The notes: generated from the sequence alone by a model not told the origin. A stretch of 53,924 bases of DNA from Chlorokybus atmophyticus (GCA_009103225.1 RHPI01002836.1:156586-210509); one strand, 5' to 3'. Numbered from the stretch's first letter, positions 11,819-21,964 are shown. Numbers and translations are program-made.

Positions 11819-12875
11819 CGCGGGCGAGCACACAACCGTTGCTGATCCCAATTGCGCTTTCAAATGCATGACACACAGAGTGTCATGCAATATTTTTACC
11901 TCCGGCGGTGGTCCACCGCCACCGCCAAACATCATGTGATGCGAACGAAGTTGATAGTCCTGATTAGAGCCAGGTCTAGCATCTACGTCTCCTCTCCGTT
12001 TGGGTCAGATCTCATCCTTTCAGCAACCGAAGAGGCAGCAATTCCAATGACAGGAGTCTCGTCAGGCGCGCAAACCTGCACATGTAGTACAACAGGTTAG
12101 TACAAGTGTACTGGTGTGCAGCGCGGCCCTTGTGCGCCAGTAAAAGTATACTGGTACTGGTCCAAGTAGGGGTCTGCTACTGGTCATACTGGTGCTACAA
12201 CATGCTTCTGCTACTGGTAGCGTGCATGGGTCAATGTGGGAAAGCGTGCAAATGGTAGTGTGCCAGGTGTCACCACCGCCGCCGCGGGCGGCGGCGGGAT
12301 GGGCGCAGCAACGCTACCAGCGAGACGCTGGCAGCGCCGCTGCTGTTGGCTTGACGGGCCGGCGTTTTTCAGGGAACTTGCCGCCGCCGCTGCTGCTCCG
12401 TCGCAGACAACATGATGGATGTCCTAGGGCAGGAAGGAGAGGAGGTGGTGGAGGAGTAGGAGTAGGAGGTCGTCCGGGTTACCGCCATGGCCCAGAACTA
12501 GTTGAAGCATGCGGTAACCAGCTTGTGTATGAGAACGTTTGTGTGCGCGAGCACGTATGTCAACCAGCAAAGTGTCCATAGTCGCTTGGCTACTGTTCAC
12601 TTACACCTGACTATCGCAAACATGCACACTTTGCAAATACAAATGCCAACACTTACACCCATTGGTGTGCTGAACCAATGCTGGATGCGACAAGATTTGG
12701 CTCATCTCATCCGGTGCATGCATGCACGTGCGTGCATGCGCATTCGCGTACGTGTGCGTGCAGTCATGCTCAATGTGTTTGTGCGGAAGGCACTCACAAG
12801 ACCAGCGGCAGTCACGAGGACTCTGCCATTTCATCTTCTTCTCCTTCGCCTTCTCTTTCTTCTTCTTCTTCTGCC
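11819..12875. promoter_or_regulatory. Divergent intergenic region between PII and methyltransferase genes
   Basis: The two flanking genes are transcribed away from each other across about 1.06 kb, so this stretch should carry both promoters and 5' UTRs. TACTGGT occurs six times on the plus strand between 12109 and 12218. GC-rich trinucleotide runs follow at about 12270-12480, and a TC-rich run (12830-12870) sits just before the methyltransferase ATG. Several short open frames here have low-complexity composition and no support. The upstream boundary assumes the PII start at 11818. Confidence 0.55.
12109..12218 (+). promoter_or_regulatory. Cluster of six TACTGGT motifs
   Basis: TACTGGT starts at 12109, 12149, 12155, 12178, 12187 and 12212; its density is far above chance for a 7-mer in 110 bp. 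It lies roughly 290 bp upstream of the PII start and 660 bp upstream of the methyltransferase start. Whether it is a binding-site array or a decayed short repeat cannot be told from sequence. Confidence 0.5.
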
Positions 12876-14134
12876 ATGGACTCTGCTGAGCAGCAAGCGC
12901 AAACTGCAACAGCGCCTCTACCAACGGCAACACCAACAAACACAACAACTCCGCCTCATGTCAAGGTAATGTGTAATGACGGATCGGCATGCAGAGTGAA
13001 TACCATCCTGACCATCTTGATCACCCTTCTTCACCTCACATGTGCTGGCACGAATATGCATGCGCGTGTATGCAGGTGGGCTTGGCGGTGCTACAAGTTG
13101 TCCAGCTGGCTGTGGTGCTCTTCCTCCTCATCCTCCTGCCTTGGCTCCTATTCAGAGGCCAGCCAGGTAAGCCCTTCACACTCTCCCCACTATCCACTTT
13201 GTACGTCATTGTGAATGGTGTCTTGCATACATTGGTGGCATGGTCTCAGCACGCACGATGCTGCACTCGCAGCTTTTGTTTGGCTACGCATTGTATGAAG
13301 GACACCCACAACATGTGCTTGCACACACCCACATGCGTGGTACACATGTTGCCGCTCAGGCACTAATGCATGCTTGCACACATGAGCGCACCTGCACGCA
13401 TGCACAACTACGAACGCACACGTACGACCGTATGCATGCACACATGCACGCGCACGCTCGCACGCACAGTGCCACAGCATACTGCACCTTTTATGTGCTT
13501 GTCACGTCCAGTACACAACATGTGCGCATGCGCATGTGCAGGTGGCGCAGCAGTGACTTCACTACGACCCATTTGCCTCTACATCTCCTACCTCATCTTC
13601 TTCACCGCTGGCACACTCCTCCGCATCATCCGTCATGGCCAACTAGCCGACAGGAAAACAGACGCTCAACGCAAGTCACCCGGCGGCCGACTCCAACTAC
13701 TGTCTTTCATCCTCGCCGTCCCAACTCTGCACTGGAAAGCCATGTGGGACTACTGTTTCATGAACCGTGTGCGTGGGGATGTGACAATCACGGGAGGCGT
13801 GTTGGTGTTGTGCGGGACGTGTGTGAATGCGTGGGCGGCGTGGCATTTGCGTGAAAATTATGACCGCGTGGTGAAGCCGGAGAGTTTAATTACGTCGGGT
13901 CCGTATGCCCTCGTGCGTCACCCGATATATCTGTCTTACATCATGTTGTTTGTTGGGTACGCGACCGTGTTGGGAAGCAACTTAGCTGCGTGCGGGCTCG
14001 CGATCGTGTGCGAGTTGTATTATGCACGGCGCATGCGGCTTGAAGAGGCCATCCTTGAAGAGGCTTTTGGCGAGGCGTATGGCGAGTATAAGAGACAAAC
14101 ACCTGGCCGCTTACTCCCTATGTCAGGGTTTTAG
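12876..14134 (+). CDS. ICMT/PEMT-type integral membrane methyltransferase, three exons
   Basis: Exons 12876-12965, 13076-13166 and 13542-14134 join in phase (90, 91 and 593 nt) to a 257-aa protein. The ATG at 12876 has a strong eukaryotic context (GCCATGG). After a 30-residue polar N-terminus, exon 2 encodes one long hydrophobic segment (about 31-56); exon 3 adds several more membrane segments. The C-terminal half carries the family signatures GPYALVRHPIYLSY and, near the end, an acidic motif with EEAILEEAFGEAYGEY followed by a TPGR-LLP tail. These form the S-adenosylmethionine site in isoprenylcysteine carboxyl methyltransferases and phospholipid N-methyltransferases. Substrate (prenylated protein, phospholipid or other) is not decidable. 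It reads away from PII across a shared upstream region. Confidence 0.85.
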
Positions 14135-14346
14135 CTGCTTGGTGACTAATATTTGGTTGGTTTACACATTTAGGCTACAGACCTCCTTGTGTGCATTGTG
14201 ATACACAGTTTGTGCCTGAGGCAATGTTGCACTCACCTGCCTCAACAGACACGCCTTGCCTGCTATCCGCACCTGTAGTCGTGTTGTTGTAACAAGCACG
14301 TGGTGTTTCATTGATTGTACGTTTGGCTTATAGTTGCTCTCGTTAA

Positions 14347-14606
14347 TGACCTGGCTGCAGTCAGGTAGGTTGTCGTTCAGGTGCATCATGGGTTCACAAG
14401 GCAGTGCGTGTGGTGCTCGTAATACGCAATGATACTTTCCGCGATGACACCTACCACATTATACACAAGAAAAAGTTTGTGGTGACCCGACAAGTGTCGG
14501 GCTTCCTGCCTACTGAGTGGCGAGGTCAATGAGCGTAGTGTTCGCTTAATTGCATCCGAGCTGGGTCAGGATTGCCATTTGCTGCGTGAAGCCATCATCA
14601 TCGAGG
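14347..14606 (+). other. Coding-like segment with a frame change, unrecognised
   Basis: Just after the methyltransferase, a plus frame reads about 46 protein-like residues (including VVLVIRNDTFRDDTYHIIHK and FVVTRQVSGFLPTEW) to a TGA near 14531. A second frame overlapping it continues with VNERSVRLIASELGQDCHLL to a GT donor (GAG|GTACGT) at about 14606. The pieces would join with a one-base shift, so this is either part of an intron-containing gene or a decayed one. I do not recognise the family. From here to 15059 I see nothing else supportable. Confidence 0.3.
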
Positions 14607-15059
14607 TACGTGTACTTGTTGCAGAGCAGAGCAAGCACAGAGTACAGTGTTGTGCGCAGACAAGTCGGTGCCCTGAGGCAGTATAAGTGCACGGCACTTT
14701 GGGTCCCGCATTCCTGGAGTTGCTGTAGTTATGAGCACCAGCGGTGGCGGCAGGGTCAGGCGTATAGTTCGCTTGCGTTTTTTGGAGCTGCATCGCTTCT
14801 GGCTTGCTGGCTGTCGCAAGCGCATCGCTTGCAGTGTGCAGGCGGTTGCGCTGCTGTAGTGTGGGACAGCTGTCCTGGCTGGCAGCCCCTGCACCCGAAA
14901 CACACCACGACTAGTACCGACACGCGAATGGCAGATTTGTGTGGAGAGAGGGAGGGAGGGAGGGAGGGAGAGACTCCCCACAATCGCAAGCAACCAGGTG
15001 ATAATACAGCAGCTTCCAGGTACTCACAGGATGACAAGTTGCATTTGGTGTGCAAATAC

Positions 15060-15390
15060 AATTTCCATTAGAAGAGTTTGTTTCCCCCCCCCCCCCTCCC
15101 CTTTGTGTATGTTGGCATTTTAGCACCAATATGTAACTATCACTTCACAACAGCTTACAATAAACGAAAGAGCGTCTGCCCTGAGGCTTGTACAACAATG
15201 GGACACACTGCCTATACAAATGTACATAGGTGCAGTCATAGCGTGCGCATCATAGCACTATGTTTGATAGCCGAGCGTCTCCATGATGCGCATGCAAGCA
15301 GCATCTTGCGCAAGCACTGCTAGTGCGCGTTTGGCTTCAGCTGAATCCCGGACTGCCATCGCTGTGAGAGACTTCATGGGAGCAAGGGAT
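15060..15390 (-). pseudogene. 3' fragment of the U-box/ARM-repeat gene
   Basis: On the minus strand 15377-15258 encodes the last ~40 residues of the ARM-repeat protein, with AEAKRALAVLAQDAACMRI and the terminal METLGYQT before TAG at 15258-15260. The same ending is found at 25416-25530 (minus) and 45130-45254 (plus). Similarity continues 200 bp beyond the stop (15060-15257 matches about 25235-25415), so this is a genomic duplicate, not a processed transcript. Everything upstream of the last ARM repeat is missing. Interestingly, the Ser codon that is TGA in the 25-kb copy is still TCA here. Confidence 0.8.
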
Positions 15391-15442
15391 GAGAGAAGGC
15401 GTTAACCACACCGTATCACATAGGCAGGAAAAGGGGGAAAAA

Positions 15443-15526
15443 GGGGGGGGGGGGGGAAAATAGAGCTTACCCTAACCTTCGAGACGCGGTAGCACGCGGG
15501 CATTTGCCCGTGGCTCGTCTCGAAGG
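15443..15526. repeat. G-run followed by a nested hairpin
   Basis: A run of 14 G (15443-15456) is followed by arms CCTTCGAGACG (15476-15486) and CGTCTCGAAGG (15516-15526), exact reverse complements, with an inner CGGGC/GCCCG pair. It does not resemble a tRNA cloverleaf. Confidence 0.6.
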
Positions 15527-15850
15527 GCGGGGTATGGCATACCACCCCCCACGAGCCGCTGGCAAGCAGTGCGCGTCTCGGTGCGGCAAGTGCCGCCCGC
15601 ACTGCACTATGCTTTTTCGCATTGCCAGCGGCACTGCATATAAGCCTGCGGGCCCCTGCAAGTGCCGTAACGCGTGCATCAATTGTGACCGTTGATCGCG
15701 TAAGTACTGACCGCACAAGAATCGGGGGACGGGGTATAAGTGCCCGTCCGCAGTGATTGCGGGCGCACCGCGGTGCGCGTCCCTCGTCTCGGTGCGCACA
15801 GCGCGCGGCAAAAGTGGCAACTCGAAATGCCTATACCGAGGCGAGGACCC

Positions 15851-15920
15851 GGGTAAATGCATGCAACACGTATGCTTGTATGTACGGGTAAATGCATGCA
15901 ACACGTATGCTTGTATGTAC
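15851..15920. repeat. Two exact tandem copies of a 35-bp unit
   Basis: The unit beginning GGGTAAATGCATGCAACACG and ending TGTAC occupies 15851-15885 and again 15886-15920 with no mismatch, so the duplication is recent. Confidence 0.9.
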
Positions 15921-17237
15921 GGCGTCACTCACGCCGCGTAACACGCTCAACACCAACTATGAGTGCAGCATGCCATTAACTGCATACTGCATATAGGAAC
16001 CTTATGCTGCATAAGGTTATAGCGTTGTGAACTTATAAGCGCACTGAATTTCAGGTTCCGTGTACTTAACGGGTAACACAGTGTATTTTTGCGGTGTAAC
16101 ACCATCATTACGGTAATTTATGTTACAGTCGACCATAAGATCAGTTTCCCCTGATTGTGACGACTTTTGCAGCAACAAAGCACTTGAATGTGGTCATGCA
16201 AGTGACAATTATGCCATTATACAAGAGTTGTGAATATTCGAGGGGGTTATAACATACAAAGCATCACCATTCATTTATGCAGAGCGTGATGAATGTTGCA
16301 ACGATGCTTGCATGCAACGATGCAATAATGTATTGTAATAACCCACCAACTCTATGCTGTTTTCTATGATGGCTGTTATGCATGGCAATGTGAAAGGTTA
16401 TAAGCTCAATTAATGCATGAATCTTATATTGGAGTGTTTGTCATAATCATAGTTGTGAACCTTGTGAATTTTATGTACATATGCTGCTAAATTTGCAGCT
16501 TTTGTGAGGTTGCAGCGCAATTCCAATGTAACGATTTGTGCAACTAACAGCCCTCTTGACAGCCCCTTTTATAACTTCACTTCATATCAACCAAAAGTTG
16601 TTGATGTTGCTAATTCACATTGGTAACACCAAGTTGCACAGCGCTACTGCATAAGTTACGCAGTGAGAACATAAACGGTAAGTGCACAGCACTTTGTACC
16701 TTTATAAGGCACCTACCTCGCGGCTGCATAGAGTCGCATTGCAGTGTACATCGCCGCCAAAGCAGCGCTAAACTAGAGTCTGCCAGACGGTCGACGATCA
16801 CACAAATCATAAACCTCAACACCTCGTTGCTGTACCACAAATTCCTACTCGGGCATGTTACGGTTATCCTACGGCGGCGGCGGCGGGAAACACCTTGCCC
16901 TCTGGGAACTCCTCGCCCCCTCCCCTCTCCCCGCCTAGACACCTCTTACTTCCCCTCCACGTCCACCCCCTGCCCCTCACCATCGCTGGTGGCAGCGGCG
17001 GCGGGATTGTGCCAACCGTTGTAGGCGGCAGCAAGTCGCTGGGCACGAGCCTACCTGGCTCGTGCCTGCTGCCCGCTCCTAAGCCCCTCACCATCAAGGT
17101 GAACTTGTGCATATTTCTCTACAATTGTTGTTGTTGTTGTTTAACATTTGTGATCACCTGGTCAACTTCTGCTTGTTGTGCTCACCTTGAGCACTACCAC
17201 CTCACCCTCCCCACCCACACCTTCACTATGGCGGGGC
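15921..17237. other. Intergenic stretch left of the Harbinger element
   Basis: 15921-16600 is moderately AT-rich and shows no gene. From about 16750 to 17098 a plus frame has some protein-like sequence (for example LESARRSTITQIINLNTSLL), then a Pro/Gly-rich part ending at a possible GT donor near 17099. The alternative frames are low-complexity. I cannot make a gene of it. Confidence 0.4.
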
Positions 17238-17364
17238 GGGGTTTGCTTGCGCTGCGTGTGCAGCACTGCGCAGGGTGCTGAGCGCAACCGTCTTGATAAC
17301 GCGCTGTGAGGCCTGAGAGTGTACATGTGCTCACCGTATTTGCTACGGCGTGCCCCAAGCCGTC
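17238..17364 (+). repeat. Left copy of a ~127-bp direct repeat flanking the transposon
   Basis: From GGGTTTGCTTGCGCTGCG to GCCCCAAGCCGTC; matches 21837-21964 with scattered substitutions. It ends about 60 bp before the transposon. Confidence 0.8.
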
Positions 17365-17425
17365 TTCCCCTTCCACAACTTACTCTCTAACCCACCTCCA
17401 CTCGCACACCTTCACACACCACTAA

Positions 17426-17460
17426 GGGTCGTTTCGCACCGGGAGTTAGCGACGTGGGTT
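17426..17460 (+). repeat. Left terminal inverted repeat of the Harbinger element
   Basis: Starts GGGTCGTTTCGCACCGGGAG; pairs with 21800-21833. Confidence 0.95.
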
Positions 17461-17632
17461 AGGGCCGCCACGTCCGACTAACTCCAGAAGGGTCAGTAAG
17501 TCCGGTTTCGCACCGAGAGTTTGCGACCGGAGTTACGACAAGCCGGCTAAACTCTCGGGTTAGCCGCCCTGCCATTATAAACCCAGCGAAAATGATAGTT
17601 TAAGTAGGTTTAGCTAAGTGCCCGCCAAAATC

Positions 17633-19888
17633 ATGGCGGGAGCAATTAGGTTTGTAGGGTTTAAGGCCGCAGCCAGGGAAGCACACGGCTGTGGCAGCGG
17701 CGGCGGTGGAGGCGGAGGAGAAGGTGGTGGCGGCGCTGGAGTAGCGCTGGTCACCATTCTCTTGCCTACCGTACAGGTATGAACCATGAACAGAGGCTTT
17801 TAGCTGCAGTAGCGGTAATGCTGGTGATGTTGGTGAGGGCGTCGCTGCACCTGCAGTATGTGCACAGTTGCTTGCCCTAATGCCCTAGTTGCTTGTGGTG
17901 CACAAGATGGACGGCTATGTGCAACCCAACTTGAGCACGCCATTGCAGCCTTCAAGCGAGTACTACAATGGCTTTGTTAGTCAAGGTAAGTAAATACAAG
18001 CGATAATGTTGTGCATTATGCTTGCATGCGTGCCATGCTGTTTGTGCATTTACTGGGTGTGTGTTCTGCTTGTTAAGCACGTGTGTATGTGAGCAGGGCA
18101 GGGCGATAGCCAAGGTAGTGACTACCAGCAGCAATTCCATCACCAACAATCAACGCAAAGGCAGCAACATGATAAGTGATCTGTTGCTGTTAACGATGTT
18201 GTCCAGTTTGCTTGCATGCATGTCTGTGCATTCACGTGTGTTCTGCTTGTTCGTTTGCTTGTTCATGTGTGTGTGTGAGCAGGACTTTTTGATAGCCAAG
18301 GTACTGACTACCAGCAGCAATTTCATCAGCAACAACCAACGCAACATCATCAACCAGGTAACTGGTTTGTGGCCATTAACGCCCATGTGCAGATTGCTTG
18401 CATGCGTATCATGCTGTTTTGCATTCACAACAGTTGCGTTCTGCTTGTTAATCATGTGTATGTGCGAGCAGGTCATTGCAATAGCCAAAGCACTGACAAC
18501 CAGCAACAACCAGCGCAACATCAGCAACAACATGACCCTCAGCAGCAGCCACCTTGTGTGCAAATGCCTGGCGCACAACCAAGGATGGCTCCACAGCAGC
18601 TACCACCAGTTGAAGTTCCCATACACCTGCGCCCCAAAAAAGCTCTTCGCTGGTCCCCAGAACTCCTGGCAGAAAATAGTAAGTGTAATGGGTGTTGCTT
18701 GAAGGTGCAGACCGTGCAACACTGTCATTAACGAACCATATGCAGTAATTAAAGAGAGGAAGCGTACGCTTGAGGCAGCGAAGGCAGCCAAAAAGGCCGG
18801 GATTGGAGGGGGGGGGGGGGGGGGGGGGGGGNNNNNNNNNNNNNNNNNNNNNNNNNNNNNNNNNNGGGGGGGGGGGGGGGGTTGATGCTAAGCCAACACG
18901 ATGCAGAGACCCCGAGTGGAGTGCTGAGGAGACATTATGCTTGATTGATGCATGGAACGCCATGGATGCAAAGACTCTAGAGGGTGACATCTACCTGCAA
19001 ACCAAGTCGCAGCCTCAGAAGTGGATGGAGGTGCTCGCCATGTGTAAAGAACAGGACGTATGGGTGCAGACTCTACCACAATGCAAGAACAGGTGTGTGC
19101 GTGTGTGTCTGCATGATATACATGTTGCTGATGCTAAGACACTCTGCAGCTCATACACACGCGCACACATGCAGCATGTGTGCGGAGGCAAGCAGGACAT
19201 GCATGCAACTAGATGCGTGCACACAAGTTTGATGTGACATCTACTTAGCAAACCGCCCACACAGCATTCAGCTCGTCAATCAGCACGCGCACACACAGCT
19301 GATCAGCCCTTCGTTCTAACACAGGTGGAAGGCAATCAAGGCCCAGTTCAACGAGGTTCGTGACTTCATCACTTCCAGCGGCAATAAGGATTATTTCCGA
19401 ATGACAGCTGAAGAGAAAAAGGCAGCTAACATGAAGCCCCAATTGTTATTGAATTGTGCCGCATTGTATGACGCCATGTGGAATGGGCAGAAGAATTCCC
19501 ATGCGGCAGACCCTACGCAGTACTCATGGGATTCGTCAAGCCCTATACTAGATGCAGGTGCACATGTTATGCATAATACATTTGTGTATGGGCATTGGCG
19601 TTGTGTGTGTTCAACATAGCTGAGTAGGCTGTTGCAGACTCGGATAAAACACCAGCATCGGACAAGTCAAGCGGACGCAAGCGTAAAGGTGCGGATGCGT
19701 CAGATGCGGTGGTCACAGCATTTAACTACACCGCCATGCTCATGGACCTAGAACGCGATCGCTTGTGGTCGCAGCAAGCTATGTTCAAAGAGGAGATGGA
19801 GTTCACGCGTGAACTCTCTAGGGACAGCAATGCAACATTAGAAAGATCCATTGCACTATTAGCAGCAGTCATGCGCCCATCCACCTAG
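17633..19888 (+). CDS. Harbinger Myb/SANT-like DNA-binding protein, multi-exon
   Basis: Proposed exons: 17633-17776, 17889-17985, (18097-18171), 18283-18357, 18472-18678, 18746-19092, 19325-19557 and 19638-19888. All junctions agree in phase. Order: a Gly-rich start, three Gln/His-rich repeat exons, a basic segment (IKERKRTLEAAKAAKKAG), then a trihelix-type Myb/SANT domain from WSAEETLCLIDAWNAM, in which NR|WKAIKAQF crosses an exon junction, and a C-terminal acidic helical tail ending at TAG 19886-19888. In Harbinger elements this protein binds the transposon ends and helps bring the transposase to them in the nucleus. Oddities: exon 18097-18171 ends G|ATAAGTG rather than G|GTAAGT, and the frames on the two sides of the 34-N gap (18832-18865) disagree, so the true gap length differs from 34. 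No nonsense codon was found in the joined frame. Confidence 0.8.
18020..18480 (+). repeat. Tandem triplication of an exon with its upstream intron
   Basis: Three units each contain TTGCTTGCATGC..., a stretch with TTCTGCTTGTT, an acceptor GAGCAG, then an exon reading DSQ-(S/G/T)-(T/D/S)D(Y/N)QQQ. Unit exons start at 18097, 18283 and 18472. All begin and end in phase 1, so copies add in frame. Identity is lower in the third, whose exon is longer. Confidence 0.8.
18832..18865. other. Assembly gap inside a poly-G run
   Basis: 34 N bordered by at least 22 G on the left and about 16 G on the right. The reading frame of the SANT-like gene does not carry across a 34-base gap, so the length is arbitrary. 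Confidence 0.95.
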
Positions 19889-19961
19889 CTTCTCATACGT
19901 CAAATAGTTGAGATAGTATGTCTCTAATGTTGTGTGCATCAAAGTCTGCATCTGCTTCTGC

Positions 19962-21402
19962 TTATGGGTTATCCTCATCCGCATCTGCAATGACGTCCAC
20001 CTCGGGCATTTCCTCTTTGCAGTCCAAGAGAAAATTGTGCAAGACTACACATGCCACAACCATTGTGGACACATGTTGTAAGTCATTGGTAATCTCCCTC
20101 CCGAGAAGCGTCCACCTCTTCTTCAAAACCCCAAATGCATGCTCGACACACATACGCGCAGAGCTATGCTTGAAGTGGAATACACGCTTGTACTCTGGAA
20201 TGGCCTGGTTGCCTCTCACACCAGGATATGGCGCGACAATGTGCTCAGAGTTAGGATAGCCCGCATCACCTGCACGCATGTCATGTGAGTGAGGTGCACA
20301 ATAGCACCACAACTAGTACCACACGGGTTATCCACACAAGCTTACCCAACAGTTATGGCTTGATAGTGTCTCCCATTGGCAACTCCACTAGTGGTGTTTG
20401 CAACAACTCCCCGCGTTGTACACGTGCATAAAACCCAGAGTTACGCCAGATGCGTGTGTCGTGCACACTACCTGGGAAGCCCACGTTGATGTCCAAGAAA
20501 CGAGCATCATGGTCCACAATGGCCTGCAATTGTACAATTGCGGGTGTCCGCAAGCAACATGTATAGCGCAGGCATATGTTGCACATGCGTAAGCCATTAT
20601 TGTCACCTGCATAACGATGGTATATAATCCCTTGCGGCTCCAGAAATCAGCAGGTCGCACAATCTTGGGCTTGATGATGCGCATGTGTGCAATCTATGGC
20701 TCCAGCACAGCCCATAAACCCACTCTCACTCTTAAACTTCACCATGACACGCCGTAATATACGGTCCGTAGGCCCGTAAACATGTTGGCTGGCTATCTCT
20801 CTTAACTTTGTAACAAATGCAATAAGTATCTCGTGCACTGTGCTAACGCCCACTCCAAATAACTCTGAAATAGTCACATACTTTGCCCCATAAGCCAGCC
20901 TATAGATTGCTATGCCAACCCGCTTACGCAATGGTATTGCAAGCCTAGCGTTAGTATCTACAGCAGCCACACCACTAACCAACTCACACAATCTGTAAAA
21001 GGTGCTACGCTTCCTGCGGAAGTGTCAAATCCACATCTCAGTAGGCCATACAGCAGTCACAAAGTCAACAAACCAAGCTGTTGACCTTGGGAACACATAC
21101 CAACCGCTTGTCTGTAAGCGTCTACTCTGCATGACTAATATCTCTGACATTCTGGTGAATGCATCGTGTCGTTGTGAACGCATGCGCTGACGGCGACGCA
21201 AAGCAGCTTTTCTCAACACTCTTGCATGAGCAGTCATGCATTGACGGATAAGCAAAACGAGCACTAGTACGATGATCACAGTGAATCCATGAGGTCGCAC
21301 CATGCCTGCCAGAAACAGCACCGGATGATGGGGCAATGCTTGACTATGGGACCCATGTGTGCTGCTATTATGCACAACGCCCACCACACTCAACCCCATC
21401 AT
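19962..21402 (-). pseudogene. Harbinger DDE transposase, broken by two stops and a frameshift
   Basis: Minus exons 21402-20607, 20523-20346 and 20269-19962, with GT-AG introns in matching phase. The N-terminal part leads into FRRKRSTFYRLCELVSGV, a helix-turn-helix-like region (ITISELFGVGVSTVHEIL type) and the DDE_4 nuclease core: first Asp in GCAGAIDCTH, second in FPGSVHDTRIW, Glu in CVEHAFGVLKKRW. All three catalytic residues survive. Lesions: TGA at 21025-21027 where the family has an Arg-like position in W-I-x-H-F-R; a shift of frame just after DCTH (about 20683), most simply a 2-nt loss; and TAA at 20353-20355 where the family motif KPYLLGDAGYP has Tyr. As read, it cannot make full-length transposase. 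Its SANT-like partner seems open, so the element may be mobilised only in trans. Confidence 0.9.
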
Positions 21403-21516
21403 GTTTATGAACTTCTCTCAGTGTGGTTGTAGTACCTGCTGGTTTGCGCCGCCTGTATCCACACGCTGCAACACGTTTTTGCTGGTTGGGAGTGAAGTGG
21501 TGAGTGTGGTGATGAC

Positions 21517-21711
21517 ATGCAGGGTAAGAGAGGACGGGTTTATGCCGGTGACGCTGCGCCGCTTGTTGTTGATACAAGTGAGAGTGCGTGTGCCGCCGCC
21601 GCAAACAATATGGCCACCCTCGCCACCGCCGTTGCCGCCGTGCAGGCCCACCAGAAGTCAGTCCAAGCCCAGCTGGACGACGCGCAGGACGTCTCTTACC
21701 GCGAAATTTAA
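21517..21711 (+). CDS. Small open frame inside the transposon, 64 aa
   Basis: ATG at 21517 to TAA at 21709-21711. The product is Ala-rich with a probable helix (ATLATAVAAVQAHQKSVQAQ). It lies upstream of the transposase start on the opposite strand, close to the right terminal repeat. No family recognised and it may be chance. Confidence 0.2.
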   Translation: MQGKRGRVYAGDAAPLVVDTSESACAAAANNMATLATAVAAVQAHQKSVQAQLDDAQDVSYREI

Positions 21712-21799
21712 CCCACACGCCCTTAACTCCGTAGTGCGAAACACGGTTAGCACAACACGGTATTGGTGTCCTAAACTCTAGGTTTAGCAGCTGTGCTAA

Positions 21800-21833
21800 C
21801 CCCACGCCGCTAACTCCCGATGCGAAACGACCC
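21800..21833 (-). repeat. Right terminal inverted repeat of the Harbinger element
   Basis: Reverse complement starts GGGTCGTTTCGCATCGGGAG; one substitution from the left end in the first 20 bases. Confidence 0.95.
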
Positions 21834-21836
21834 TAA

Positions 21837-21964
21837 GGGTTTGTTGCTTGCGATGCGTGTGCAGCACCGCGCAGGAGGCTGAGCGCAGCCGTTTCGTAAC
21901 GCGCTGTGAGGCCTAAGAGCGTGCGTATGCTCACTGTAGTTGCAACGGCGTGCCCTAAGCTGCC
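21837..21964 (+). repeat. Right copy of the flanking direct repeat
   Basis: Starts immediately after the right TAA duplication and matches 17238-17364 in the same orientation. Confidence 0.8.

Larger units (their letters stand above)
17423..21836. mobile_element. PIF/Harbinger DNA transposon with terminal repeats and TAA duplication
   Basis: The element runs 17426-21833 (4,408 bp including a 34-N gap). Its ends are GGGTCGTTTCGCACCGGGAG... and, on the other strand, the same with one C/T change; similarity continues for about 34 bp. TAA flanks both sides (17423-17425, 21834-21836), the 3-bp target duplication diagnostic of PIF/Harbinger. Subterminal GTTTCGCAC words recur inside (17504-17513; inverted at 21734-21742), possible transposase-binding sites. 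It carries the two genes typical of the superfamily, a Myb/SANT-like DNA-binding protein (plus) and a DDE transposase (minus), in convergent orientation with 73 bp between their stops. Confidence 0.95.

Noticed and set aside
13190-13540. Long frames rich in His, Thr and Ala on both strands
   Set aside because: They lie in intron 2 of the methyltransferase gene within GCATGCAC-type low-complexity sequence.
15476-15526. tRNA-like fold
   Set aside because: The stem pairing does not form a cloverleaf and no T-loop GTTCRA motif is present.
21025-21027. TGA in the transposase as selenocysteine or a splice site
   Set aside because: No selenoprotein context, the implied intron would be about 20 nt, and two more lesions exist, so a nonsense mutation is simpler.
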